Assembly: GCA_023401925.1 (NCBI GenBank)
Contig: JAEXDA010000044.1
Span: forward strand, 248,001 to 312,000
Direction: 5' to 3'
DNA length: 64,000 nt
From: Bacillota bacterium
GTDB lineage: Bacteria > Bacillota > UBA4882 > UBA8346
Shown here: in pieces, positions 26,856 to 36,020 of the stretch
Numbering within the stretch: the first letter of the stretch is position 1
Layout of the letters: each line of letters opens with the position of its first letter
Translations under genes and position numbers: made by a program
Notes under the pieces: generated by a model
The model's database searches: none
What the model saw: the letters and a program-made list of their open reading frames with translations, nothing else
What the model was told of the DNA's origin: nothing

Positions 26856-27674
26856 TTATGAATATATTGATAAACCATATCCGCTTTCGACCAATTCCGT
26901 AAGCCTTGAAACAAACCGGGCGGCCGGAGCGCCATCCACAACATCATGATCAATAAGGATGGTCATATGGAGATATTCCCGGATCGCAATTTGATCCTTA
27001 ACCACACCCGGTTCCTTGACAATGGACCCTAAAGCGAAACAAACCGGAAGAATGCTGACCGGGACGACCCACCCTCTGACATGGCCCATCATTCCGATAG
27101 AAGTTACCACAACCGTTCCGGACATTTTTTTCATTACAAAAGGATTGGTTAGGATGAATTTTTTCCAAATCATAACTCTGATAAATTGAGGCAAGGCAAC
27201 GTAGAATTTCATGGCCCACTTATATTGATTTTCACCCAGTACATAATCCTGCTCATTTTTTACTTCTTGCTCTTTCGCTTGTTTAATTTCCCGATGAATT
27301 TCGGGTAAGGTTTTTTGGTTCACTTTCCGGATGACCAGGGGGAGAGGAACTTTCTCTCCCCTGATTTCTTTTTCAATGATCACCGAGATATCAACATCGT
27401 CGAAAAGAATCAGTTTATTCCTGCCTTTTCGGATGGCATGGACGGTTTTATGTTCATCAATCGCCTGACTGATACATTTTAGGATCCAAGCCGTAAAGGA
27501 TACGTCTTCTTTCTTTTGGTTGCGGTATTTTTTGATCAATTCCCGGGCTTCGGTTACATCCAGCTCAATAAGGGCTTTGATATGGTGTTTTCTTAACCCA
27601 AGAAAACCGGCGTCGAAAGTCGCTTGCCTGCTGGACGGGAATTCTTTCACTTCATATTGAACTTTTTCCCTCAC
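26856..27674 (-). CDS. 2-oxoacid dehydrogenase E2-type acyltransferase domain protein
   Basis: 272 residues consisting only of the E2 catalytic (CAT-fold) domain; there is no lipoyl or peripheral-subunit-binding domain in front. The catalytic motif HxxxDG is present near the C-terminus as DHDVVDGAPAARF. N-terminal RKHHIKALIELDVTEAREL and middle VSFTAWILKCISQAIDEH follow the E2 core. Without a lipoyl domain it is unlikely to serve a dehydrogenase complex. In this locus, which lacks a thioesterase, it is a candidate for transferring the acyl chain from the terminal ACP to an acceptor (inference). Start is GTG with GGAGA 8 nt upstream. Confidence 0.75.
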   Translation of the reverse strand: MREKVQYEVKEFPSSRQATFDAGFLGLRKHHIKALIELDVTEARELIKKYRNQKKEDVSFTAWILKCISQAIDEHKTVHAIRKGRNKLILFDDVDISVIIEKEIRGEKVPLPLVIRKVNQKTLPEIHREIKQAKEQEVKNEQDYVLGENQYKWAMKFYVALPQFIRVMIWKKFILTNPFVMKKMSGTVVVTSIGMMGHVRGWVVPVSILPVCFALGSIVKEPGVVKDQIAIREYLHMTILIDHDVVDGAPAARFVSRLTELVESGYGLSIYS

Positions 27675-27745
27675 GGATCTGCTCTCCTTTAAAGGCGGCT
27701 AAAAAGCCTACTCTTACCCTATAAGTTGGCCGCGGTGATGTCGGT

Positions 27746-30700
27746 TTACTCATTCTCAATTTCCAGCAGAGAGAGCAACCTGTCGCGATGGGCTTCGAGA
27801 AAGTATCCGGTTAAATCTTTGAGGGTTTGGTATTCATAAAATAAGGTTTGCGACAGTGTACCAAAGATTTTCTCCAGTCTCACGTTGAGTTCCAGCATCA
27901 TAACGGAGTCGATTCCGTATTCCTCGAAGGGAGCATCCGCCGGGATCCTCCCGGCCGGGAGATTGATGGCCTTTGAAATCAGATTTTTCAGGTAGTTCTC
28001 CGTTTTTTCCCGGAGCTCATCTCCTCCCATACCCAAAACCCCCAAGCCCGCTTCATTTTTTCCTTTTGAATCGGCCGGTGCGTTTTCAGTGGCCGTTGTC
28101 CCTGGGGTCAACCTGTGCTTGAGCCGTTCCAAACGGCCCTCCAACACCATCATCCTACTTTTTCCGGAGGAAAATCCCTCATATAAAGCCTGGATGCCTG
28201 CAGAACTTTCCATCGCCACCATTCCGGTATTTTCCATCATCATTTTCGCGGTTTCCGCTTCCATGTGCATTCCGCCATCCTTCCATAACGGCCAGTTCAC
28301 CGAGAGCGTCCATCCCTGTCGCTGTCCGGACTCAACCAACCGGTTCCGGTATTCCGCATAAGCATCCATAAAAGCATTGGCCATCGAATAATCAGCCTGT
28401 CCCGCATTACCCAAAGATCCCGCGATCGAGGAAAAAAGAATCACCAAGTCCAGCTGCAAATCCCGGCTCGCCTGATCAATATTTACCAGCCCCGCCACTT
28501 TCGGGGCCAATACCTCTTCAACTTCGCCCGGACTCTTTTTAATGATGTAATTATCCTTGATTACGCCGGCGCTATGGATGATCCCATCGAGTCCTTTAAA
28601 CTCCTCCCGGATACTCCGGATTAACCCGTTAACAGCTTCCCTGTTGCTAACATCGACGGACTTGTACACTACTTTGGCTCCCAGAGCTTCCAATTTTTGA
28701 ATCCGATTTTGCTTTTCGGCAGACAGCGGGGAACGTCCGGTCAGGATTAAGTTGACATTCTTCGCTTGATCAGCTATCTCACGGGCAAATATCATTCCCA
28801 AACCTCCGGCGCCACCCGTGATCAGATAAATGCCGCGATCTTTCCAAGGCATCGTCCCTTTTTCGTGAGATTTCTCCATTTCATTCCATTCCAAAACATA
28901 GCGCTGTCCTTGGCAATAACGGATTTGGCCATCATCAGGGATGCAGCTGTTTTCCCGCAATGTTTCAATGATTTTTAGCGGATCTTCGATTGCGATCACC
29001 TGACCCACGAATTTCGGATTTTCAATCCCGGCGGTCTTTAAAAGCCCGGCTAGCCCCTGGAATATTTCCCCTTCTCCCCAGTGGGGCACTACGATTTGCA
29101 CCAGTACTTTTCCAGTCTGGCGGTGGGATAGCTCTCTTTGTATTTCTTCCAATGCCTGACAAGCATAACTCTGGAACCGCTTTTCGATCTCCAGCCGCTC
29201 GGACTGGAAATGGATGCAGCGTACCTCGGGCATTTCCCCGGCAATCCTGTTCTCGGCCCCCATAGGCATTTCACAAAGTATCACCAGGTGCCGGCTATAA
29301 TCAGGGAAAATAATTTCCGGAGGAAGAAGATTGTTTCGTTCCCTCCATACGGGCTCAAGCATGAGTGTCCCCATGGTCTCCGCCAAACCCGCTTTTTCTT
29401 CCGCTGCCTTAAATGAAACTCCTTTCATTCTTACCCGAATCATTCCTTGATCGTCACAAAGATCAATGTCGATTTGTTGTGTCTCGCCCTCTATTGGCTG
29501 GTCTTCCCGGATTCGGAGATAAGCCCACATGGAAAAAGTTGATTTATCAATAATTTCCAACTCCTCCATCGCAAAAGGCAGGGACAATTTGGGATCATCA
29601 AAACCCTTAAGTCCGATGAATGCCTGTAAGGCTGAATCCATTATACTGGGGTGCAAAAAATATTGGTCCTGGGTGGTGGATAGGGATTCAGGCAAAGATA
29701 ACTGCGCCAGAATTTTTCCCTTTCCGATATATAGCTCTTTTATCCCTTGATGCCCCGGCCCGTAAAGGATTCCCGCCTTCTTAAAGGCTTCATACACTTC
29801 AGTTGAAAAAAGAACGGTTTGGTTGCACCCGGCCTTCACCGATGAAAGATCCAAAGTTGGAATGTCAGTCTTGGAACATAGCTCGGCACGGCCCCGGCTA
29901 TCCACGGATGGATTGTTGGGGGAATTCCCTGTTACGCAGGATACTTCATAAGCTATCTCACCGTTCCTCTCCGGGAACAATCCGATGTTCACCCGGACCG
30001 GTTGTTCCCCTACGCGAATGAAGCGGGTCCAAACGATGTTTTTAAGCCGGATAGTCGTCCTGCTTTCTTCCATGCCGCCGACTGCTTGTATCACTGCGGC
30101 TCTGGCCATCTCCAAATAAGCGACCCCCGGTAATATCCGTTCTCCCTTCACCCGATGATCCGCCAGGAAAAACTCCCGGCCGGTAAAAATGGAACTAAAC
30201 CGCAATCCGGATAAGTTGGAGGTATTTTGCTGTAACAAAGGATGAATGAAAGTCAAGGCATTCGTAGGAATTGCCTCTTGAATCGGGTTCCTATTTTCCG
30301 GCAGCCAATATCGCTCCTTGGCAAAGGAATAGGTCGGTAAATGGATACGATGAGGTTTTATTCCCCCATATAGCAAATTCCAATCCACCGCTCCCCCTTG
30401 ACTCCAGTGCTGAGCCACCTTACCCAGACCCCGCTCTCCTTGGGCAACCCACTTTCGAATCAGTTCCCGAGTTTCTTCGCCGCTCTCAGAAGACTCCGGA
30501 TTTTGCTTCCTATACCCTTGCCAGCAATTGCCGATGAGTTCCTTCCCCTGCTCAAAATCAGCCATTTTCTGAAGCAATTCCGGAATTCCATTGATCACAA
30601 AGACTATCCGCTCTTCCATTGCGGCCCGGCCTGTTTGAAGCGTATAGGCCACCTTTTCTATATCAACTTCCGACCGGCGGAGAAACGCCTGCAATTTTTG

Positions 30701-33700
30701 AACAGAAGACCGTAGACATTGCTTGGTTTTGGCTGAAATAGGAATAATTACTGTTTTCTCTTTCGCTTCAATGCCTGAAATTGAGGGCTCCGTAACGGAG
30801 GGAATATACTCTTCCACAACTACGTGAGCGTTGACACCTCCAAGTCCAAAAGAACTAATCCCGGCCCTATTGGGAATGTCTCTTCCCCCGGAGTCTTTAC
30901 GCCTATTCCATTCTTGATTTTTTTCAACAATGTGAAAAGGGCTGTTTTTCAAATGGATATACGGATTAAGCTGATTAAAATGAATAATTCCCGGTAGCGT
31001 TTGATGTTTCATGGACATCAGCACTTTAATCACACCGGCGATCCCCGAAGCCGATTCACAATGCCCGATATTGGTTTTGGCAGTCCCCAGCCCACATAGG
31101 GAATACGGTATCTTGGGGTTGATTTCTTGAAATGCTTCCCGCAAAGCTTGAATTTCAATGGGATCACCAAGGGATGTTCCGGTTCCATGGGTTTCAATAT
31201 AGCTGACAGTTTCAGGGGTCCTATTCGGGTCTTCATAGGCCGACTTGATCAATTCCCTCTGGGCATTCATGTTGGGCGCCCGAAGTGAATTGGATTGCCC
31301 ATCATGATTAATAACGGCCTTTTTAATCATTCCGTAAATCGGATCCCCATCTCTGACTGCCTGTCCGTATGGCTTAAGAAGAAGGGCGCCATAACCTTCC
31401 GAGCGCACAATCCCGTTGGCTGATCGGTCAAAAGTTTTACAGCGGCCGTCCTTCGATAACATTCCTCCGCGATGGCAAGCGCGATGGACTCTGGAAGTCA
31501 AAATTATATTAATGCCCGCGGCAATCGCAAGGTTGCTTTCCCCTTGTTGAATGGACCGTACCGCATGATGAACCGCCACCAGTGAACTGGAGCAAGCCGT
31601 ATTGACAATCTCACTGGGACCATGGAAATCAAACCAACGCGATACCCGGTTGGCGATCATACCAAAATGGAGCCCGGAATCCAAATAGGCGCCATAGGTT
31701 TTCATCAATTCCGGCCGCCTGATCACTAAATCCGCATAGTCATTATTATGGACACCGACAAATAAACCGATTTTTTCACCGGCGATTTGCAAAGGATTAT
31801 ACCCACCGTCTTCAATTACACTCCAGGTGAGTTCCAAAAGCTTCCGTTGTTGGGGATCCATACTTTCCGCTTCCAAGGGTGAAATATTGAAAAAAGTGGC
31901 GTCAAATTGGTCAACCCCGCCAATAAAACCTCCCCATTCCGGGAAGGATTCGCCCGTTCCCCCGTAATAACGTTGATCCTCCGTTAAGATTTCGGGCCGG
32001 CTTTGGGAAAAAGATGTGATACAATCTTTTTGAGCCAATATTATTTCCCAAAAACTCTCCGGATCGACAGCCCCTCCTGGAAAATGACAACTCACACCGA
32101 TAATTGCGATATCTTCGTTCCGGCTCTTCCCGGAAAAATCCAAGGGTTCCGTTCCGGTTAACCTTGAAGCCGTAAATGGAACCGGAGTCTCTGCGGTTTG
32201 GCCCCGAATATAGCCGGCCAAATTTTCAAAACTACGGTGTTTAAAGAACAGCACCGGTGGAAATTGGATCTGGAAAACTTCCTCGATCTTCCGGGAAATC
32301 CGGACATATTGGATAGAATCCAATCCCAATTCACTCAAGGATGAAGCTTCGGTAATGTTTGGGGAGTCGCTTTTGAGAACCGGCAGGAAAACCGCTTGCT
32401 TTAAAGTCTGGATGATCTCTTGATCGAACAGTGCAGGAGAGTCTTCCCTGGGAGGCGGGGATACGACATCCCCTTGCCGGTATTGATAAACTACCGATAA
32501 TGTCTGATTCAAATAAGCATTGCGGCATGCCTTTCTCTGAATCTTGCCGCTTCCTGTTCGGGGAATGCTTCCTTTGGCCACCAATTGAATTGTATATAGT
32601 TCCAGTCCATGGTTTTCAGATACCGCGGCAATGATTGACTGAATGAAATTTTTTAGCTGCCGCTCGGTATGGGAGACTTCAACTTCCTGAACCACCACCA
32701 CTTTTTCTTGTTCTTCGATATCGCAAGAAAAGACCGAAACCGGTAAGGATAGACTGGGGACATATTTTTTGATGGTCCATTCGATGTCCACCGGATGATG
32801 ATTTTTGCCGTGAATAATAATGACTTCCTTCTCCCGGCCAACGATATAAAGATGATTATCTTCGATAAATCCAAGATCTCCGGTGCGAAAGAAGCCGCTT
32901 TCTTTTGTTAGGCTTAAGGTTCCTGAAAACGAGTCCCCGGTTTCCTGTTTCCGGTTTAAATAACCAACTGCGACGGAAGGAGATTTTACCCAGATTTCAC
33001 CGATTTCCCCCACCGGACACGGTTGGCAATTATCGGGATTTACTATCACCAGTTGAGTGGACTCATCAATCTCGCCACAACTGGTTACCGATTTACTTTT
33101 TTTATCCTGGTTCTTCAATTTTACTTTTCGCAGTTCGAGGCTGGGAATATCGAGGAATAGAAAACGCATGGGAGTACCCGGCCTCAACGTTGTCAGCGAA
33201 CCGGTTTCCGACATCCCATAATGCGGACAAAACACGTTATCTCCAAGCCCCACCGTTTTAAATTTACTTTGAAAGTTTTCATAGGTTTCTTTGCGAACGG
33301 GTTCTCCGCCGCAAATAATTCCTTGGAGCGAGTGCAGGGATAAATTGGGGACAGCTTCTGGATTCATTGCGGAGCAACAATAATCAAAGGCAAAATTGGG
33401 AGCTCCGGTGTGAGTAGCTTGATGCCTGCTAATCGTCATCAGCCAATCTTCCGGCTTTCCAATAAAAGATCCGGGAGACATGATCACGCTGGAAGCTCCA
33501 CTAATGAGGGGAGTCAATATATTCAAAAAAAGTCCGAAATTATGAAACTGCGGCATCCATGAAACAATACGGCTATCCTCACTTATTCCCCATTGAAAGG
33601 CTCCGATGGCAGCCTGAGACCTCACATTGCCGTGACTGAGCATTACCCCTTTAGGCTGGGATGTGGATCCCGAAGTATATAACAGTAAGGCAATATCATC

Positions 33701-34195
33701 CCAATTTCTGGTTCTAGCTTTTGCGTCTCTATAATTTTCGGAGGATAACTCCTGAATATTGTATAGGGGAACCGAACCGAATAGGTTTTTTGCTTCAAGA
33801 TACGCTTTGAAGTGATAATCCGTCAAAACGCAAGCCGCGTTTGAATCTTTAAGTATCGGACCAACCTTTTCCGAAATAAGCTCCTGCTGCTCCGGGTCGG
33901 TTATCGGAGTCGGTATGGCAATCACATTCGCATCGAAACAGGCCAGTAATCCGCAAATATAATCCAGTCCTTGAGGTAAAATAAGGATTACTTTCTCCCC
34001 GGGCGCGAGTTTACGTTGCAAATATTGGCTGATGACTTTGGCTTTATCGGCTAAATCCCTTCCAGTCAAGAAATCTTTCTCGTCGTTTTCTCGATGAAAA
34101 GTAAATAATTTCTTTCTTGAAAAGCGTTGACATTGATCCATAAACCATATTGGGACCCGTTCTGAGGAATTTTCCGGTCCGGGTATATTTTTCAT
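27746..34195 (-). CDS. Single-protein hybrid FAAL-PKS: FAAL-ACP-KS-DH-KR-ACP
   Basis: 2149 residues. Domains in order: fatty-acyl-AMP-ligase-type adenylation domain (about 1-575; P-loop YTSGSTSQPKG, FHNFGL at 217-222, YGMSETG, K551 in GSGKIQRK); ACP1 (about 595-665, S627 in LGLDS); ketosynthase (about 693-1130; C868 in TACSSS, H1003 in ETHGTGT, H1045 in NIGH); a post-KS linker ending LPTYSFAKERYW at about 1285-1297, as in trans-AT synthases; dehydratase (about 1315-1600; H1347 in ADHRVKGERILPG, D1520); ketoreductase (about 1785-2020; ITGGAGGLG, S1922/S1923, Y1936, N1940); ACP2 (about 2065-2140, S2097 in YGIDS). No AT and no thioesterase domain is present. It should load an adenylated acid on ACP1, extend it, and leave an alpha,beta-unsaturated chain on ACP2. 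Confidence 0.9.
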   Translation of the reverse strand: MKNIPGPENSSERVPIWFMDQCQRFSRKKLFTFHRENDEKDFLTGRDLADKAKVISQYLQRKLAPGEKVILILPQGLDYICGLLACFDANVIAIPTPITDPEQQELISEKVGPILKDSNAACVLTDYHFKAYLEAKNLFGSVPLYNIQELSSENYRDAKARTRNWDDIALLLYTSGSTSQPKGVMLSHGNVRSQAAIGAFQWGISEDSRIVSWMPQFHNFGLFLNILTPLISGASSVIMSPGSFIGKPEDWLMTISRHQATHTGAPNFAFDYCCSAMNPEAVPNLSLHSLQGIICGGEPVRKETYENFQSKFKTVGLGDNVFCPHYGMSETGSLTTLRPGTPMRFLFLDIPSLELRKVKLKNQDKKSKSVTSCGEIDESTQLVIVNPDNCQPCPVGEIGEIWVKSPSVAVGYLNRKQETGDSFSGTLSLTKESGFFRTGDLGFIEDNHLYIVGREKEVIIIHGKNHHPVDIEWTIKKYVPSLSLPVSVFSCDIEEQEKVVVVQEVEVSHTERQLKNFIQSIIAAVSENHGLELYTIQLVAKGSIPRTGSGKIQRKACRNAYLNQTLSVVYQYRQGDVVSPPPREDSPALFDQEIIQTLKQAVFLPVLKSDSPNITEASSLSELGLDSIQYVRISRKIEEVFQIQFPPVLFFKHRSFENLAGYIRGQTAETPVPFTASRLTGTEPLDFSGKSRNEDIAIIGVSCHFPGGAVDPESFWEIILAQKDCITSFSQSRPEILTEDQRYYGGTGESFPEWGGFIGGVDQFDATFFNISPLEAESMDPQQRKLLELTWSVIEDGGYNPLQIAGEKIGLFVGVHNNDYADLVIRRPELMKTYGAYLDSGLHFGMIANRVSRWFDFHGPSEIVNTACSSSLVAVHHAVRSIQQGESNLAIAAGINIILTSRVHRACHRGGMLSKDGRCKTFDRSANGIVRSEGYGALLLKPYGQAVRDGDPIYGMIKKAVINHDGQSNSLRAPNMNAQRELIKSAYEDPNRTPETVSYIETHGTGTSLGDPIEIQALREAFQEINPKIPYSLCGLGTAKTNIGHCESASGIAGVIKVLMSMKHQTLPGIIHFNQLNPYIHLKNSPFHIVEKNQEWNRRKDSGGRDIPNRAGISSFGLGGVNAHVVVEEYIPSVTEPSISGIEAKEKTVIIPISAKTKQCLRSSVQKLQAFLRRSEVDIEKVAYTLQTGRAAMEERIVFVINGIPELLQKMADFEQGKELIGNCWQGYRKQNPESSESGEETRELIRKWVAQGERGLGKVAQHWSQGGAVDWNLLYGGIKPHRIHLPTYSFAKERYWLPENRNPIQEAIPTNALTFIHPLLQQNTSNLSGLRFSSIFTGREFFLADHRVKGERILPGVAYLEMARAAVIQAVGGMEESRTTIRLKNIVWTRFIRVGEQPVRVNIGLFPERNGEIAYEVSCVTGNSPNNPSVDSRGRAELCSKTDIPTLDLSSVKAGCNQTVLFSTEVYEAFKKAGILYGPGHQGIKELYIGKGKILAQLSLPESLSTTQDQYFLHPSIMDSALQAFIGLKGFDDPKLSLPFAMEELEIIDKSTFSMWAYLRIREDQPIEGETQQIDIDLCDDQGMIRVRMKGVSFKAAEEKAGLAETMGTLMLEPVWRERNNLLPPEIIFPDYSRHLVILCEMPMGAENRIAGEMPEVRCIHFQSERLEIEKRFQSYACQALEEIQRELSHRQTGKVLVQIVVPHWGEGEIFQGLAGLLKTAGIENPKFVGQVIAIEDPLKIIETLRENSCIPDDGQIRYCQGQRYVLEWNEMEKSHEKGTMPWKDRGIYLITGGAGGLGMIFAREIADQAKNVNLILTGRSPLSAEKQNRIQKLEALGAKVVYKSVDVSNREAVNGLIRSIREEFKGLDGIIHSAGVIKDNYIIKKSPGEVEEVLAPKVAGLVNIDQASRDLQLDLVILFSSIAGSLGNAGQADYSMANAFMDAYAEYRNRLVESGQRQGWTLSVNWPLWKDGGMHMEAETAKMMMENTGMVAMESSAGIQALYEGFSSGKSRMMVLEGRLERLKHRLTPGTTATENAPADSKGKNEAGLGVLGMGGDELREKTENYLKNLISKAINLPAGRIPADAPFEEYGIDSVMMLELNVRLEKIFGTLSQTLFYEYQTLKDLTGYFLEAHRDRLLSLLEIENE

Positions 34196-34252
34196 CCATT
34201 CTCCTCCTTAAGGCCTAAGGTTACCTGAAACCTTATGTTCAATCACTTTACG

Positions 34253-35236
34253 CTAAGTTTTCGTTTTTTCCTTCTTTGATGTCTCTTGAACGAGGTCTAG
34301 AATCATTTTTAAATTTTTCAATTCTTGATCGAATGGTGTTATGATCGCGCAAAACTGGGACGAAGAATCCGTCCCAAGATTATATTTGACAAAAGTGGCC
34401 AAGGTTCCTGAGGGTCCAAGATCCAAATAGAGGTAATCCCCTTGCATTTCTAACTCCTGAATCGTTTTTTGAAACCGGATCGGGTTTCGAACAACCCTCC
34501 AGAAATAATCGCCGGAAATCTCAGGGATCTCAGTTCCAAATAAACAAGAGATGAATGGTATCTTGGGTTTTTGAAGCGATATGGTTTTTAAATAATCCCT
34601 GCAGATTGGGGCGGCCGGATCAATGCATGCAGAATGAAAACCGAAAGAGACCGGCAATAATAAGGAAATAATTTCCTTGCTTTTTAAAAAGTCGGCAATT
34701 TCAACTATTTTTTTATTTTTCCCGGAAATGACGAAATGGGAATGGAAATTGATTGAGGCGATCTCGGTCTCCTCAAATAATTGAGGATTGTCATCATAAA
34801 GAGCGGGATTACCGACTATCGTCAGCATACTGCTATTTTGACAGACATCTTCCAAGGTTTCCGCCTGTTTTAAGAGGCATTCGATACTCTCTTCAAGTCC
34901 CATAACACCAGAAAGGGCGGCGGCTGTGAATTCTCCCAAACTGGCTCCCAGAACATAATCAGGCTTAACGCCGCTTTCCAACAAAACTTGGGCCAGAGAA
35001 TATTCCAGCATAAAAATAGCCGGACTGGTAAACAAAGTCCGACGAAACGGTTCTTCTTTTCGCTTCTTCGGATTATAAATTTCATCAATAATGGATACAG
35101 CGATTTTTCGCTTAACCCTATCATCGATTGTAATCATCCAATTGCGAAAAGTGGAATTCTGATGAAACAATTCTCTTCCCATATGATAATATTGGGAGCC
35201 CTGCCCTGAAAACATGAATATGATTGGTTTACCCAT
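34253..35236 (-). CDS. Stand-alone acyltransferase/acyl-hydrolase-like protein of a trans-AT PKS
   Basis: 327 residues with the FabD/AT fold: MFSGQGSQYYHMGREL at the N-terminus, nucleophile S99 in GASLGEFTAAAL, FGFHSACIDP with the catalytic His, and the C-terminal YLDLGPSGTL. Two residues usual in malonyltransferases differ. The His before the nucleophile (GHSxG) is Ala, and the Arg that binds the malonyl carboxylate (RxRGxxM) is replaced, the segment reading LLKQAETLEDV. It might therefore load a non-carboxylated acyl group or act as a proofreading acyl hydrolase, with malonate supplied by a housekeeping FabD. It lies 57 bp upstream of the PKS gene and is probably in the same transcript. Confidence 0.75.
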   Translation of the reverse strand: MGKPIIFMFSGQGSQYYHMGRELFHQNSTFRNWMITIDDRVKRKIAVSIIDEIYNPKKRKEEPFRRTLFTSPAIFMLEYSLAQVLLESGVKPDYVLGASLGEFTAAALSGVMGLEESIECLLKQAETLEDVCQNSSMLTIVGNPALYDDNPQLFEETEIASINFHSHFVISGKNKKIVEIADFLKSKEIISLLLPVSFGFHSACIDPAAPICRDYLKTISLQKPKIPFISCLFGTEIPEISGDYFWRVVRNPIRFQKTIQELEMQGDYLYLDLGPSGTLATFVKYNLGTDSSSQFCAIITPFDQELKNLKMILDLVQETSKKEKTKT

Positions 35237-35329
35237 TATAAGTATCCTTTACGGCCCTTCATGAATCACATTAATTTTATCCAAAAACAACTGCAGGGGG
35301 TCTCTTTTATTGCCCGGGGTCAAAGATCA

Positions 35330-35980
35330 TCAACTCCCCTCCTTAAAAAAGGTTGCGGGAAATTTTTCGGTGATTGCCCCGAATGCGATCTGGTTCTGAT
35401 AGATTAAATAGGTTCTTGACAATATCGGCGTCTGAGGCTGTATATCAAAGTAAGGTATCAGTGATTGAGCGGACTCGACTTTGTAATCAATCACTTCCCG
35501 ATAAGTTTCGAGTTTTTCCTCCCTCCACATCAATCCAACCGGCTGATCGGTTTCCAGAAGCTTATATTGAATCGAACGGGAAAGCAATTGAAACACAAAA
35601 ACTGATTCACAATAAACATAATTTCGAGTTTTACCACAAAGTAAAATGTCTCTTTTCAACACCGGAGTATCCGGGGAGCAAAGTAACTCTTCCGATTTTC
35701 CGCTAGGCACTATTTCCTGCCGAATTTTTTTAACTTTGATCATTTCTCCGGTGTAAAGTTTCAAAAGATTGGTGACTGTCCCATCCGTGGTTAAAAGAAT
35801 TTTTTGAAATAAACTTAAGGAGTTATCGCCAATCATTGTTTCGGCCATTAAATTTTCTTGTAAGGACAAAATAGTGAGCCTCCATATTTTCAATAAACGT
35901 TGATTGATTTTAATTCTTTCAAGTAAGGATTGGTATCGCCGGCTTAATACCTCTGCCGTTTGAGTGATGAGTTTGAACAT
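35330..35980 (-). CDS. Chorismate pyruvate-lyase-like protein (DUF98 / UbiC-like)
   Basis: 216 residues, no signal peptide. The family pattern is seen as LSLFQKILLTTDGTVTNLLKLYTGE, LKRDILLCGKTRNYVYCES (the Arg/substrate region), LLETDQPVGLMWREEKLETYRE and the C-terminal SRTYLIYQNQIAFGAITEKFP, where the Glu before K/RFP is the expected catalytic residue. Characterised members make 4-hydroxybenzoate and pyruvate from chorismate. It is placed directly upstream of the AT-like and PKS genes, so the 4-hydroxybenzoate could be the PKS starter or a decoration of the product. The ribosome binding site is weak, so the start is uncertain. Confidence 0.7.
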   Translation of the reverse strand: MFKLITQTAEVLSRRYQSLLERIKINQRLLKIWRLTILSLQENLMAETMIGDNSLSLFQKILLTTDGTVTNLLKLYTGEMIKVKKIRQEIVPSGKSEELLCSPDTPVLKRDILLCGKTRNYVYCESVFVFQLLSRSIQYKLLETDQPVGLMWREEKLETYREVIDYKVESAQSLIPYFDIQPQTPILSRTYLIYQNQIAFGAITEKFPATFFKEGS

Positions 35981-36020
35981 AGTTTCATCAATATGCTGAT
36001 TACACCGATTTTCCGGGAGG

